Positions 46,997-57,972 of a stretch of DNA of 64,000 bases are shown here, piece after piece. The notes under the pieces are model-generated. The model ran no database searches and was not told the DNA's origin. It saw nothing but the letters and a program-made list of their open reading frames with translations. Location: positions 5,914,323 to 5,978,322 of the forward strand of contig JAJEKV010000060.1 in assembly GCA_021234155.1 (NCBI GenBank). The letters run 5' to 3'. How positions within the stretch are numbered: the first letter of the stretch is position 1; each line of letters starts with the position of its first letter. Source of the DNA: Isoetes taiwanensis. Taxonomy: Eukaryota > Streptophyta > Lycopodiopsida > Isoetales > Isoetaceae. The position numbers and the translations under genes are program-made.

Positions 46997-47570
46997 ATGG
47001 GAATGACCTCTTTCTTAAGAGTGTATGTGCCTAATTTCTCTCACCTTATTAGTCCTATCTCTAAGTTGACTAGAGTAGGCCAAGTTAGTAAAAGAGAAAG
47101 TAAATGTAGGCCTGTTGTTTGGACTGATGAGTGTGAAAAAGCTTTTTTGCAGATCATAGAGGCTATTTGCCATTCTACACTTTTAAAAACTCCAGACCTT
47201 TCATTACCATTTAAAGTTTACATAACTATCACTAAAAAGGCTGCTGGAGTTGCCATTTTGCAGGATAGACACCCTATTGCTTTTGCAAGCAAACAATGGT
47301 CTCAAACTGAAGAGAAGTATGCTAAGATAGAAAGTCTTTGCTTCTCTCATCTTTTTGATCGAGAGACATGGTCATCTTTTACAAAAATCCCAAGCCACTA
47401 TCTACATGCAGCAGAACCCCATGCCTTTTTTGTATGGTAAGAAATTAGAAAAACCTAAGCTTCATAGGTGGGCTTGTAGGCTTCAGTCTTATGATTTAAA
47501 GGTAAAGGTTATTCATGTATTGAACAACCCGAGTTTATACTTGCCTGCTGCCTACTTTGAACATGAGGAG
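46997..47570 (+). CDS. RT connection and element's own RNase H
   Basis: The open frame 46997-47440 covers GFMGMTSFLRVYVPNFSHL (thumb), VWTDECEKAFLQI and the RNase H start (PFKVYITITKKAAGVAIL, PIAFASKQWSQTEEKYAKIE). It shifts frame at ~47400 into HRWACRLQSYDLKVKVIHV. The first Asp of the usual YxDAS motif is Thr here (VYITITKKA), suggesting degeneration, as often seen in this 'connection' RNase H. Confidence 0.78.
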
Positions 47571-48718
47571 TTGATACAAGAAGAAGAAATGACTAACCTT
47601 GTTGTAAATGAGCAGGACTTGTTAACTATACCAGCTCAAGGTTGGCAACAACCTATTAGGAGGTTCCTTCAAGTCGGGGAGATACCTTCTAAATTTTCAA
47701 AAAGCCAAGCTTACAAGTTTAAGTTAAAATGTTTGACTTACTCATTGGTTGGTGACATCTTGTGCAAGGTAAATAGGGATGGTGTACTACTCTTAAGATG
47801 TGTTGATGAAGATGAAGCTGCCCCTGGGTACTTGCTTTGAAAATCACAAAGGTGTTTGTGGTGGTCATTTTGCGCGGAACACAACTGCCAAGAAAATATT
47901 GAGGTCTGGTTATTTCGGCCTCATTTATTTAAAGATTGTTATGATATTATAAAGACTTGTCATCAATGCGGATCTTTGGCAAAAGAATCTTGCATCCTGC
48001 TCCTCTTCAGAATTGTCTCCCTGGTCCATTTCAAGTTTGGGGATTGGACTATGTTGGCCCTATCAATCCCCCATCCTCATTTCAACATGAATACATTGTT
48101 GTGGCTCTGGATCTGTTCACTAAGTGGTCAGAAGCAGCACCTTTAAGGAAAGCAAATGCCCATACTACTGCTAGATTTTTGCATGAGAATATTTGCTCTA
48201 GGTTTGGCATTCCTTTTAAAATTTTGACTGATAGAGGCTCTACTTTTATTAATGAAGTTATTAATTTCCTTGTTTCAAGCCTCAAGATCAAGCATGTGAA
48301 AAGCTCAGCCTATTATCCTCAAGGAAATGGCCAAGCTGAGTCTACTAACAAAGTGCTTAAGAGTATTTTGCAGAAAACAGTTTGCCAAAACCAAAGGGAT
48401 TGGCACTTGAAATTATATGATGCTCTTTGGGCTCATAGAATTACTTCTAAAGCAGCTACTAATGCCTCACCTTTCAGTTTAGTATATGGAGTAGAGGCTG
48501 TTATTCCAGTCGAGTTAGAAATACCTTCTTTAAGGATGGCACTCAAGCTTGAGTTGGAGTTTTCTGAAGCCTTGAAGCACAGGTATGAAGTTCTGTTAAA
48601 ATTAGATGAGGAAAGGTTTGTTGCAGAGAATTACAACTTGCTGAAGAAGGCTAAGAGTGCAGCAGCTTTCAAGGCTTTTCTCAAAAACAAGAAGACAAGT
48701 TTGCACCTATGGAATTAG
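47570..48718 (+). CDS. Integrase of the gypsy element
   Basis: Two overlapping open frames (47355-47840 and 47957-48718) cover integrase. The zinc-binding end is partly lost (only CHQCG is clear). The catalytic core is complete: GLDYVGPI, LTDRGSTFINEV and GQAESTNKVLKS supply the D, D and E. Then come WHLKLYDALWAHRI and SPFSLVYGVEAVIP. It joins viral-type cDNA to host DNA. It is frameshifted at ~47840-47957. Confidence 0.87.
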
Positions 48719-48909
48719 TTTTAAAGTGGAATGCTGCAGATGAAGGGAAGCTTTCAAAGTTTGAAAATCCCTGGGATGGTCCCTATCAGATTTTAGGAGA
48801 TGCTGGCTGCTCATCTTATAGGTTGGCAGATCTTAGTACAGGATTAGAGCTGCCAAATCCCATTAATATTCAACACCTTAAAAGATATTGGCCTCAGCAT
48901 GCACCTTGA
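48709..48909 (+). CDS. GPY/F module at the pol C-terminus
   Basis: 66 codons with LVLKWNAADEGKLSKFENPW, DGPYQI, YRLADL and INIQHLKRYW match the GPY/F module after the integrase core. No chromodomain follows, unlike the element at 6.6-11.5 kb. The stop is at 48909. Confidence 0.8.
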   Translation: MELVLKWNAADEGKLSKFENPWDGPYQILGDAGCSSYRLADLSTGLELPNPINIQHLKRYWPQHAP

Positions 48910-49520
48910 GCCTCTTCACTTCTATATAAGCATTTGTTCTAGCTTAGAATAGTTTAGTCTATAATTTCAAAGCTGAGGTTTTAATATTTCTTTTGATTAG
49001 CATATTTCCTTTGAGGTTTAATATTGTGTCTTTTCTGTTTAGCTGCAGGAATGTGACCACAAGGGATGAAGACTTTGATTATTACCTATTAATGAGTTCT
49101 ATGTTGTCATGACAGGACCATTTGTTAAAACATTTCATCTGTTTTCTAAAGCTGGCCTATTCTTCATAAGACCTTGCTTCTCCATTGGAGTTCTAGAGTG
49201 CTATCCATATATCATTTTCCACATCTTGCTTGGCACTCATGCTAACCTTGATTTACTGTCATATGCAGGTTCATTCTTTTCTCCTCCATTTTCATCTGCC
49301 TATAAGTTGCCTTACATTCCATTTCAACCTTCTATCCTTTTATTTTCACTCCCTACAATGCTCTGCACCACATTTCCACCATAGCGAGTTCATCTCACAC
49401 TCATACCACTCACTTCATTGCTCTACATCATTCTCATCACTGCACCCGGTGTTTGAAGATCCTCGGTCTAAGTTTACATCTGTTGGGCTGGGGGACCAGC
49501 CATTCTTTCCTTTGAGGAGA
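48910..49520 (+). other. 3' untranslated region and polypurine tract
   Basis: About 600 non-coding bases follow the pol stop. They end in TTTGAGGAGA directly before the 3' LTR start at 49521, a short polypurine tract. ORFs here are spurious. Confidence 0.7.
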
Positions 49521-51845
49521 TGTTGCCCATTTTGGCAACATGGACCAGCATCTATGTTTCAAAACCTTCATTCCATTTACATTTCCTTTAAGGAAAAGTT
49601 CCAGGCTATTGTGATCCCATCAGAGTTTGGAAGACATTTGACCAAGATTGGAAGACATTGGGGATCTCCTATTATGGCCTAGTCTTTTCCTTGAGGTAAA
49701 ACACCTTTCTAGACACATTCCTATTAGCTTAACATTTTCCTTTGATTTGAAGACCAGGCAAAGGCTATAGCAAGTTTATCAAGGAGGCACAAGACATTTT
49801 ACCAAAGCTCAAAACCTTATGAAGCTTGCTTGAGAAGTTTGAAGTCACACACATGAGGATGCTACCCTAGAAGTGAAATTTGCTCTTATTCTAGCCTTGA
49901 AGTTTGGAAGACCCTTATAGAAGTTTGGAAGACCTTAGGCTTTGAGCAAATCTATCTTCACTAGGAGGTATGAATTGAGCCCTAGAAACAATTTGAGATA
50001 AGATCAAGTGCTACTGAGAGGGTACCCATCTCTTCTTCATTCCATTCATCTTACATCCCCCTTTCTATATCCCAAGAGCCTTCAAAACTTTTCCTTCACC
50101 ATTGTTTCCACTTTTGAGACCTTTTCTCATCATTCTACTACTTATCTTTTATGAATCCCACCTTCATTTGAGAATTGTCCCCTAGTGATCTTGAAAACCT
50201 TCAAAGGCAAAAGGCTTCTTTCTCATTCTCATTTCATCTTCCTAAACCCTAGTATAGCCTATTTACACCCTTTTCCCATCTTTTTTCCTATGACTTTTTC
50301 ACCATCCTTATGTTCCAATATTCATTGACCATGGGTCAAAAGGGACCAAAAATTCAAATGTTTTAGTTTGACCTAAAAACCTCTAGATGGAAAGCTTGGA
50401 AAAAAAAGAGCGACTTGGTCTTTTAAAATTCAAAAAAACCTTTGGAAAGACCTTCAAAATTGGATTCTTGGGATGCGTGCCAAAAAAAAAAAAACCTATT
50501 CTAGCCTATCTACCCTATCTATTTCTCGCATAGTTCGGTGTCACCCCCCCTTTTTTTTTTCCACGTGGCGGCGTGTGGGGGGCCGGACCTGGGCCGGTGT
50601 CCCCTCTGCATTAGCCGCACGCAAATTTAATAATGGGTCTGCATTTTTCCTTATATACCTTAGCCTCCGAACCACTTCGCTGTGGGATATATCACCCTCA
50701 AGAATTTTCGATGAACCCTAAGAAATAGGGGAACATGCTAAATCCGCCAATTGCACCTAAACTTGATTGAATCCCGCCAATTTCCGCCCGAAATTAGCTC
50801 CTAAACCTTTTCCGAAACCATGGGGATCCTTTGTGGCATTTGATTCGATGGAAATTGCTCAATTTGGGCCTCAAATCACTCAACCGAAACTAGCTTTTGG
50901 GAAGAACGGTTCTTAAACCAGCATCACGAGATCAAATCGACCGCCCTCGATATATATACCTCCTGTGATTTTGGCGCATTGAATTTTTGATATCCTTTTG
51001 CTCTGCTCCGCTCAGATTCCAGCTCCATTTCGTTCGAGATTGAAGTCCACTGCTCGTTTGTGACTGTTCAAAGATCGAAGCAACTCGTTGCAAACTTAAA
51101 TAATCACTCCATATTACTTCATTGGTATTTTTGAAGCTCTCGAAAAGGCTCAAGCGGTCTTGAATTTTCTCTCAAGCATTATTATTTTCAAAACTTTGGT
51201 AATACCCTGTTGACATAGTCATACCTTCTGTACCACATTGCTATAATGCATAGTCTTTGCCTGAAAAATCATTGTCATCATTGTACATCCTTTTTTTTGT
51301 AGTTCTGCATTGCCCTTTTAAAAGCAAAAAAAACCAAAAACAAGACCAAAAATATTTACTTTCGAAATTATATCTTCTTCTTCGTAGTTGTATCTCATCC
51401 TTATAGAAATCCTAGACACCTATACATTCGGAGAAAACATATAAAAAGATTTCTTTTCATAACTGTTACAGAGTTTGTTCTTTTCTTGAGGTTTTGTTTA
51501 CTTACAGAAAAATTAAAACATCCTTTTGCTATACCTCGATTTTCTTGACCTTCCCTTATTCAAATCAAGTCAAGTCTTCTCCACCATTTTCCTCTGCTTG
51601 TTGACCACTGATAACACCAATTAGATCTTCAAAATCTCTCAAGGTGTGTCTGCAAGTTCAGTTTTTGCTCTGACAGTTTTTTCAGTTTCAGGGACTCTAG
51701 TGATTTTGAAAAAACTAGCACTTAAAAAATGAATTTTCTGGTTTCATATGACAAGGATTGATCACCCTAAGTGATCTGGAGGTTCTAACCACTTTGTTTA
51801 AGATTCCTTTGAGGTTAGGCTAAAATTCCAGGTTTTAGGCTAACA
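49521..51845 (+). repeat. 3' LTR (2325 bp)
   Basis: Starts TGTTGCCCATTTTGGCAACA and ends GGTTTTAGGCTAACA, followed by CTTTC, the second copy of the target duplication. Differences from the 5' LTR cluster at CAG/CTG/CCG words between 50.55 and 51.4 kb. Confidence 0.95.
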
Positions 51846-51850
51846 CTTTC

Positions 51851-54088
51851 CAGATGTTGTTACTTACAGTTGCCTTATAGATGGTCTTTGTAAAGCAAGC
51901 AAGATGGATAAAGCAACCGCTGTTTTTGGGGACATGATTACAAGGGGTCAAAATGTCGCGTTCGGATGATTTGTCACATATAGTTTGTCTTATAGATGGA
52001 TTCCCGCAGTCGAATAAAAACTAGATGAGGCCCACGATGTTTTTGAAGATATGATTAAAAGGGGATGTTTTCCGGATGTTGTTACTTACGGTTGCCTTAT
52101 AGATGGTCTTTGTAAAGCAAGCAAGATGGATAAAGCAACCTAGATAAGGCCCAAGATGTTTTTGGGGGACATGATTACAAGGGGTCTGCGTTCGGATGTT
52201 GTCACATATAGTCGCCTTATAGATGGATTCTGCAAAGCCGACAAACTAGATGAGGCCCACGATGTTTTTGAAGATATGATTAAAAGGGGATGTTTTCCAG
52301 ATGTTGTTACTTACAGTTGCCTTATAGATGGTCTTTGTAAAGCAAGCAAGATGGATAAAGCAACCGCTGTTTTTGGGGACATGATTACAAGGGGCTGCGT
52401 TCCAGATGTTGTCACCTACAACATGCTTATAAACGGACTCTGCAAAGCCAACAAACTAGATGAGGCGTTTAGTGTTGTTGAAGATATGATTACAAGGGGA
52501 TGTCTTCCAAATGTTGTTACTTACAGTTGCCTTATAGATGGTCTTTGTAAAGCAAGCAAGATGGATAAAGCAACCGCTCTTTTTGAGGACATGATCACAA
52601 GGGGCTGCATACCCAATGTTGTCACCTTCAACTCGCTTATAAATGGACTCTGCAAAGCCAACAAACTAGATGAGGCATTTAGCGTCGTTGAAGATATGAT
52701 TACAAGGGGATGTCTTCCAGATGTTGTTACTTACAATTGCATTATAGATGGTCTTTGTAAAGCACGCAGGATGGATAAAGCCCACGCTCTTTTTGAGGGC
52801 ATGATTACAAGGGGCTGCATTCCAGATGTTGTCACATATAGCTGTCTTATAGAAGGATTCTGCAAAGCCAACAAACTAGATGAGGCGTTTAGTGTTGTTG
52901 AAGATATGATTACAAGGGATGCTTTCCGGATGTTGTCACTTACAATTCTCTTGTAGATGGTCTTTGTAAAGCAAGCAAGATGGATGAATCTACCGCTTTT
53001 TTGGGACATGACTACAAGGGGCTGCACTGCGGATGTTGTCACATACAACTCGCTTATAGATGGACTCGCAAAGCCAACAAACTAGATAAGGCCCAAGATG
53101 TTTTTGAAGATATGATTGAAAGGGATGCTTTCCGGATGTTGTTACTTACAGTTGCCTTATAGATGGTCTTTGTAAAGCAAGCAAGATGGATAAAGCAACC
53201 GCCATTGTTTTTGGGGACATGATTATAAGGGGTCATGCGTTCGGATGTTGTCACATATAGTCAGTCTTATAGATGGATTCCGCAGTTTCCAAACTAGATG
53301 AGGCCCACGATGTTTTTGAAGATATGATTAAAAGGGGATGTTTTCCAGATGTTGTTACTTACAGTTGCCTTATAGATGGTCTTTGTAAAGCAAGCAAGAT
53401 GGATAAAGCAACCGCCGTTTTGGGGACATGATTACAAGGGTCAAGCTGCGTTCGGATGTTGTCACATATAGTCGCCTTTATAGATGGATTCTCGCAGTCG
53501 ACAAACTAGATGAGGCCCACGATGTTTTTGAAGATATGATTAAAAGGGGATGTTTTCCGTGATGTTGTTACTTACAGTTGCCTTATAGATGATCTTTGTA
53601 AAGCAAGCAAGATGGATAAAGCAACCGCTGTTTTTGGGGACATGATTACAAGGGGCTGCATTCCAAATGTTGTCACATATAGCTGTCTTATAGATGGATT
53701 CTGCAAAGCCAACAAACTAGATGAGGCCCACAATGTTTTTGAAGATATGATTACAAGGGGATGTCTTCCAAATGTTGTTACTTACAGTTGCCTTATAGAT
53801 GGTCTTTGTAAAGTAAGCAAGATGGATAAAGCAACCGCTCTTTTTGAGGACATGGTTACAAGAGGCTGCATACCCAATGTTGTCACCTACAGCTCGCTTA
53901 TAAACGGACTGTGCAAAGCCAACAAACTAGATGAGGCGTTTAGTGTCATTGAAGATATGATTACAAGGGGATATCTTCCAAATGTTGTTACTTACAGTTG
54001 CCTTATAGATGGTCTTTGTAAAGCAAGCAAGATAGATAAAGCAACCGCTCTTTTTGAGGACATGGTTACAAGAGGCGGAGGGCCTTGA
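51851..54088 (+). pseudogene. PPR gene copy C, 3' part, expanded array
   Basis: The PPR frame resumes exactly after the gypsy target duplication (CAGATGTTGTTACTTAC) and runs ~21 motifs to the common end TRGGGP and stop at 54088. With the 5' part the gene would have ~34 motifs and ~1270 residues, against 18 motifs in A and B. Clean open stretches are 52156-52956 and 53612-54088. Between and before them (51.95-52.2 and 52.9-53.6 kb) the repeats are scrambled at CTG/CAG words ('ttctgcaaagcc' becomes 'ttcccgcagtcg' or 'ttccgcagtttcc'), probably not all real. Confidence 0.85.
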
Positions 54089-54473
54089 TATTGAGGAGGT
54101 GAGATTGCTTTTAATTAGCAATTTATCTATTGGATTGGGGAAGGTATCCAAATTAATCACATAGTACTTAAAAGGAGATTGGTATTGATTGTACTTGTTG
54201 ACCTGTCATGCTTCCTTGGTTCTTTTATTGTCAGTCTTCACATTTAGGGAGTGGATTCTGAAAGCCCTAACACTTCCTTAATTCTGCTCGTATTTGAGCT
54301 TCCACTACTTTATTAACATAATGCAACATTTGGATGTTTAAATTGTAGTGCCTGCTTTCTTCTTCCTATATATTAACAGAACTGTTCAGTACAGAAATGT
54401 CTATTTAAAAAGAAATTTGATATCTAAAGCTGAACAGAATTGTTTGTCGAATTTAGAAGCCATACGTTTGCAG

Positions 54474-54686
54474 GAATTATAGATTGCCATTGAAGCTGAT
54501 GTATGTTGAAGTGCAGAGAGCCCTTGAGGAGCTTGCAGATCGTACTCATGGGGACATGCGGATGGCATTGAACCAGCTGCAGTATATGAGCCTTCATAAA
54601 AGGGTGTTGAAGTATGATGACATTAAAGAGCATGCATTAGCAAGTGCAAAAGATGAAGATATCAGTCCATTCAGTGCTGTTGACAA
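54474..54686 (+). pseudogene. RFC1: Single exon of RFC1, unit 3
   Basis: Third copy of the exon with intact frame and splice borders; I see no differences from the other two. Confidence 0.85.
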
Positions 54687-55071
54687 GTATGATTTATTGA
54701 AGAGTGTTTGGTTGCCTGGTATTATCATCTCATTGGTATTATCATCTCATTTACTTTAAAAGTTTTACAACAAAAAAAAGTGCCTTTGCCAGTATGAATT
54801 CACATAGCCGCATTGCTTGAAGATCTTTACTCAGTAGACAGAAAGTTTTCAGAGTACTACAACGTATGCAAAACCAATTTTTTTGAGAGTCTCTTAGGTT
54901 TGACTATTTTAATCATGGTACAAGTGAAAATTCTATTCCTGTCATTCCTTCCTTTATGCTCTAGAGAAATGAAGATTTCTATTTGTATATAACAGAAATT
55001 TATAAGTAAATACATGGGGACATGGAAAGAAAGAAGTTACATATATCAGTTGCCACCAGCTGCACAAGTCA

Positions 55072-56628
55072 TTGTTCCTGCTGAAAGTACTCACTCTTCG
55101 AAGGTCTCAAAAGTTAGCTGTTACTCCTCCACTTGACTATACTCTTTATGGCAATTATGCTTTAATGGCTGCTTTTCAAGAAAATTATGATCCGCAGCAC
55201 TATAAACAAGCTGTTAAGGATACACATTGGCAGCAAGCCATGCAGGATGAGTATTCTATGCTCATGAAGCAAGATACTTGGACTTTGGTTCCCAGGCCTG
55301 TTAACCACAATGTAATAGGAAACAAGTGGGTGTATAAACAAAGTTTAAGTTTTATGGTTCTTTGGCAAAGCATAAGACACGTCTTTGCTCATGTCGTATG
55401 GATATGATTAGGACTATTCGAGCATTGGCAGCAGCTAACAGTTGGCCAGTCTATCAATTAGACTTTAAAAGTGCTTTTCTAAATAAAGATCTAAAACAAA
55501 CAATTTATATGGAATGCCTCTGGGTTTTATTGAAGCAGGAAAAAAGCAGCTTGTCTGTAAGCTTCAATGAAGTTTATATGGCTTAAAACAAGGCCCAAGA
55601 GGTTGGCATGAGAAGATAAATGATTTTCTTCTACATTGGATTTTTAGGTCAAGGGCAGAATCAAGTCTGTATTATAAAATGGCAAAAGCAGCAGCTCATT
55701 GCATTTTGGTTCTTTTGATGATAATGTTGTTATAACAGGAGATAGGGGATGCTCACGGTCTTATAGCTAATGTCAAGGAAAAACTAAAAAGCAGCTTCGA
55801 AATCACTGATTTAGGCTTGCTACACTTCTTTTTGGGAGTGAAGGTATGGCAAAATTTTACTTACATCCCTCTCACTCAAATAAAGTATGTCAAAGATCTC
55901 TAAGAGATTTTGAATGGAGGATTGTAAACGAGCGCTCACCCGATGAACAAGGCAATAAACTTACCTTGGACACTGCTGGACGCTCTCTAAGTTATCTCAC
56001 AATCACAAGTCCAGATATTGCTTTTTCAGTCGGGCAAGTCAGTAGATTTACGAAGACACCTCAGCAATCTCATTGTCTTGCTGCTAAGCGAATCCTATTT
56101 TATCTCAAAGGTACCATGTGAAAGGTATTGCCTATCATAAACAAGAAAGTCCAACAATAGCTTTCTACACAGATGCTGACCATCGGCTACTGATCTTGAA
56201 ATGAGAAGATCCACAACAGGTTTTCTTTCAATGTTTGAAACTAGTGTTATTACCTGGGCATCAAGAAAACAGAAAATAGTAAGTCTGAGTACTACTGAAG
56301 CTGAACTAAAGGCTCTCTCTGCTGGAACACTGGGAATGATGTGGCTACTTCATTTGCTTCAAGACTTACAACTTTCTATTAGTACCTCAGTTAATATTTA
56401 GGTTGGTAACTCAAGGGGCTATTGATCTTGTCAAAGATTACAAATATCATCCTCCAACCGAGCATTTTGATCTGCAAGTATGTTTCGTGAGAGAACAATT
56501 GCAGAATAAGGTTTTACTTGCAACACTCTTAAGCAACTTTAAGCAACTAGCTAATTGGTTTCACAAAGCCTCTTGCAGGCTCATCTTTCAAGAAGACAAA
56601 GCAGCTTCTGGGAGTGAAGATCTTGCAG
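55072..56628 (+). pseudogene. Ty1/copia pol remnant, unit 3
   Basis: Same remnant as in units 1 and 2. From 55072 to ~55420 it matches unit 1 variants, whereas the preceding 150 bases match unit 2, so this copy is a mosaic. It ends at the unit border CTTGCAG. Confidence 0.86.
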
Positions 56629-57250
56629 CAGCCAACGTCACTTTGAATACCTTTCGTCTCAGTATGTATTTCTTTCCAGTTAAGTAATATAACTCACATA
56701 TGATGACCCCAATTTACTTTAAAGCTCCTGTTGCAAAAGCCTTGACTATCTACTGCACAATTTACAGAATCCATGTAGTGAAAATTTGTTGTTCACTGAT
56801 TTATATGCTGGTGATAGACAATGCAGAATGTCACCCAGCAGCTCCTCTTCATTCTATTGGCCTCCAGTTGCAATACTCGAGTCGCCAAACTTCGATTGGT
56901 TTGAGAAACTCGCTCCTATCACTGCATGCTACTATTGCATCTTTAGACTCCTCCATCTGCGAGAGCATTTCCCCACAAAGGAAAAGAGAATGCTCTCTTA
57001 GTCAAGACTTCGTACATACTCGTTCTTGCTTCCTTGCATGTGTTTGAATCATATATTGTTGCCAATGAAGGAGTATTATGGAGGATAAGACTTCATAGTT
57101 ATGATAGAAGAGGTGCTTCTATTCAATCCTTTTTCCCAACGGTTCTAGAAATGGGTCTGGATTATCCAAGGGACATAGTCTTGCTTCAACCGAAAGAAGG
57201 TGAAAGACCGTATGTTGCAGTTATCAAGGTATTTTCTCCTGTCTGATCCG
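56629..57250 (+). pseudogene. Gene fragments right of the array
   Basis: Two open stretches follow the array edge. One (56786-57001) reads FYWPPVAILESPNFDWFEKL... and is unrecognised. The other (57034-57246) reads YDRRGASIQSF...YPRDIVLLQPKEGERPYVAVIK, ends at a donor-like AAG|GTATTT, and faintly resembles the start of a BAH domain (charged strand followed by PYVAxIE). They may be exons of one host gene, but no start or further exon is seen. Confidence 0.3.
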
Positions 57251-57972
57251 CATGATTTCAATTTTAGTTTTGGACTTTAGGAAATCAAGGCTTCAAATAA
57301 TGAGCTTGTCGCATTGATGGACCAGTGATGTATCCTCCCAAAGAGGCAGGGTCTCCATGGCCACGAACGACCAGAGGTACTTTATAGCCTCTAGACGAAA
57401 TACCTGCTTTTTTTTTACTTAAGAAATGCACGGTGAATTATTTGCCACTAAATGTAGAGCTCCCAGATGCATTAGAAAGCCCTTTTCTTTAGCGTCCATC
57501 GCTGATATGACTTAGCTAGAGGTTAACATCCTCCTGTTTGGAAGAAGAAAGATGTCGAGAGAATTCTCAGTTTGTTAGTTATTTTGTTTGTTTTCTAAAT
57601 TTACGCACATTTAGGTATCTACGTAAATTCATTGTTGTGCATCCTATTCATTATTTTAAGGCTTTAAGCATTGAGGCATATGCATGTGAAATATTGATAG
57701 GCTAAATCTGAAGTAACTAGGACGTCTTGGACAATATTGTATTGCAGCAAATCGCAACATTTAGAATGATGTATTTCACTCTTTAATATCGTGATTTTTA
57801 ACATCAAGCTACAAGTTTCACTCATGTAGGTGCAAGCAACAAATGTCATCATATTAGCATTCACGACCATTTCTATAACAGCTTTGTAGATTGATTATCA
57901 ATATCATGGTTCGTTATGTTAACAAGATTATAGAGGCGTTATATATCAATTGGGTGCATTGCCTCCAAGTAA
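57250..57972. other. Spacer without supported gene
   Basis: AT-rich sequence with no repeat or coding signal that I can support. The 5' end of the LINE lies near its right border. Confidence 0.4.

Larger units (their letters stand above)
41062..51845 (+). mobile_element. Complete Ty3/gypsy retrotransposon with a second RNase H
   Basis: A 10,784-bp element with two LTRs (41062-43510 and 49521-51845) and a 5-bp target duplication CTTTC (41057-41061 and 51846-51850). Both LTRs begin TGTTGCCC and end GGCTAACA. The insertion splits PPR copy C: joining the flanks across one CTTTC restores the expected motif. Internal order on the plus strand: primer binding site, gag with three zinc knuckles, protease remnant, RNase H of the RVT_3 type, RT, the RNase H normally following RT, integrase, GPY module, polypurine tract. 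Frameshifts and stops in protease and RT make it non-autonomous as read. Confidence 0.96.
36320..56628 (+). repeat. Tandem unit 3 (about 9.5 kb without the gypsy insertion)
   Basis: It starts with CTTTATCAG directly after CTTGCAG of unit 2 and ends at CTTGCAG, followed by new sequence (CAGCCAACG) that marks the right edge. Removing the gypsy element (41062-51845) and one 5-bp duplication leaves about 9.52 kb. That is 1.7 kb more than the sister units. The excess lies in the PPR array and equals about eight 210-bp repeat pairs. Confidence 0.92.
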
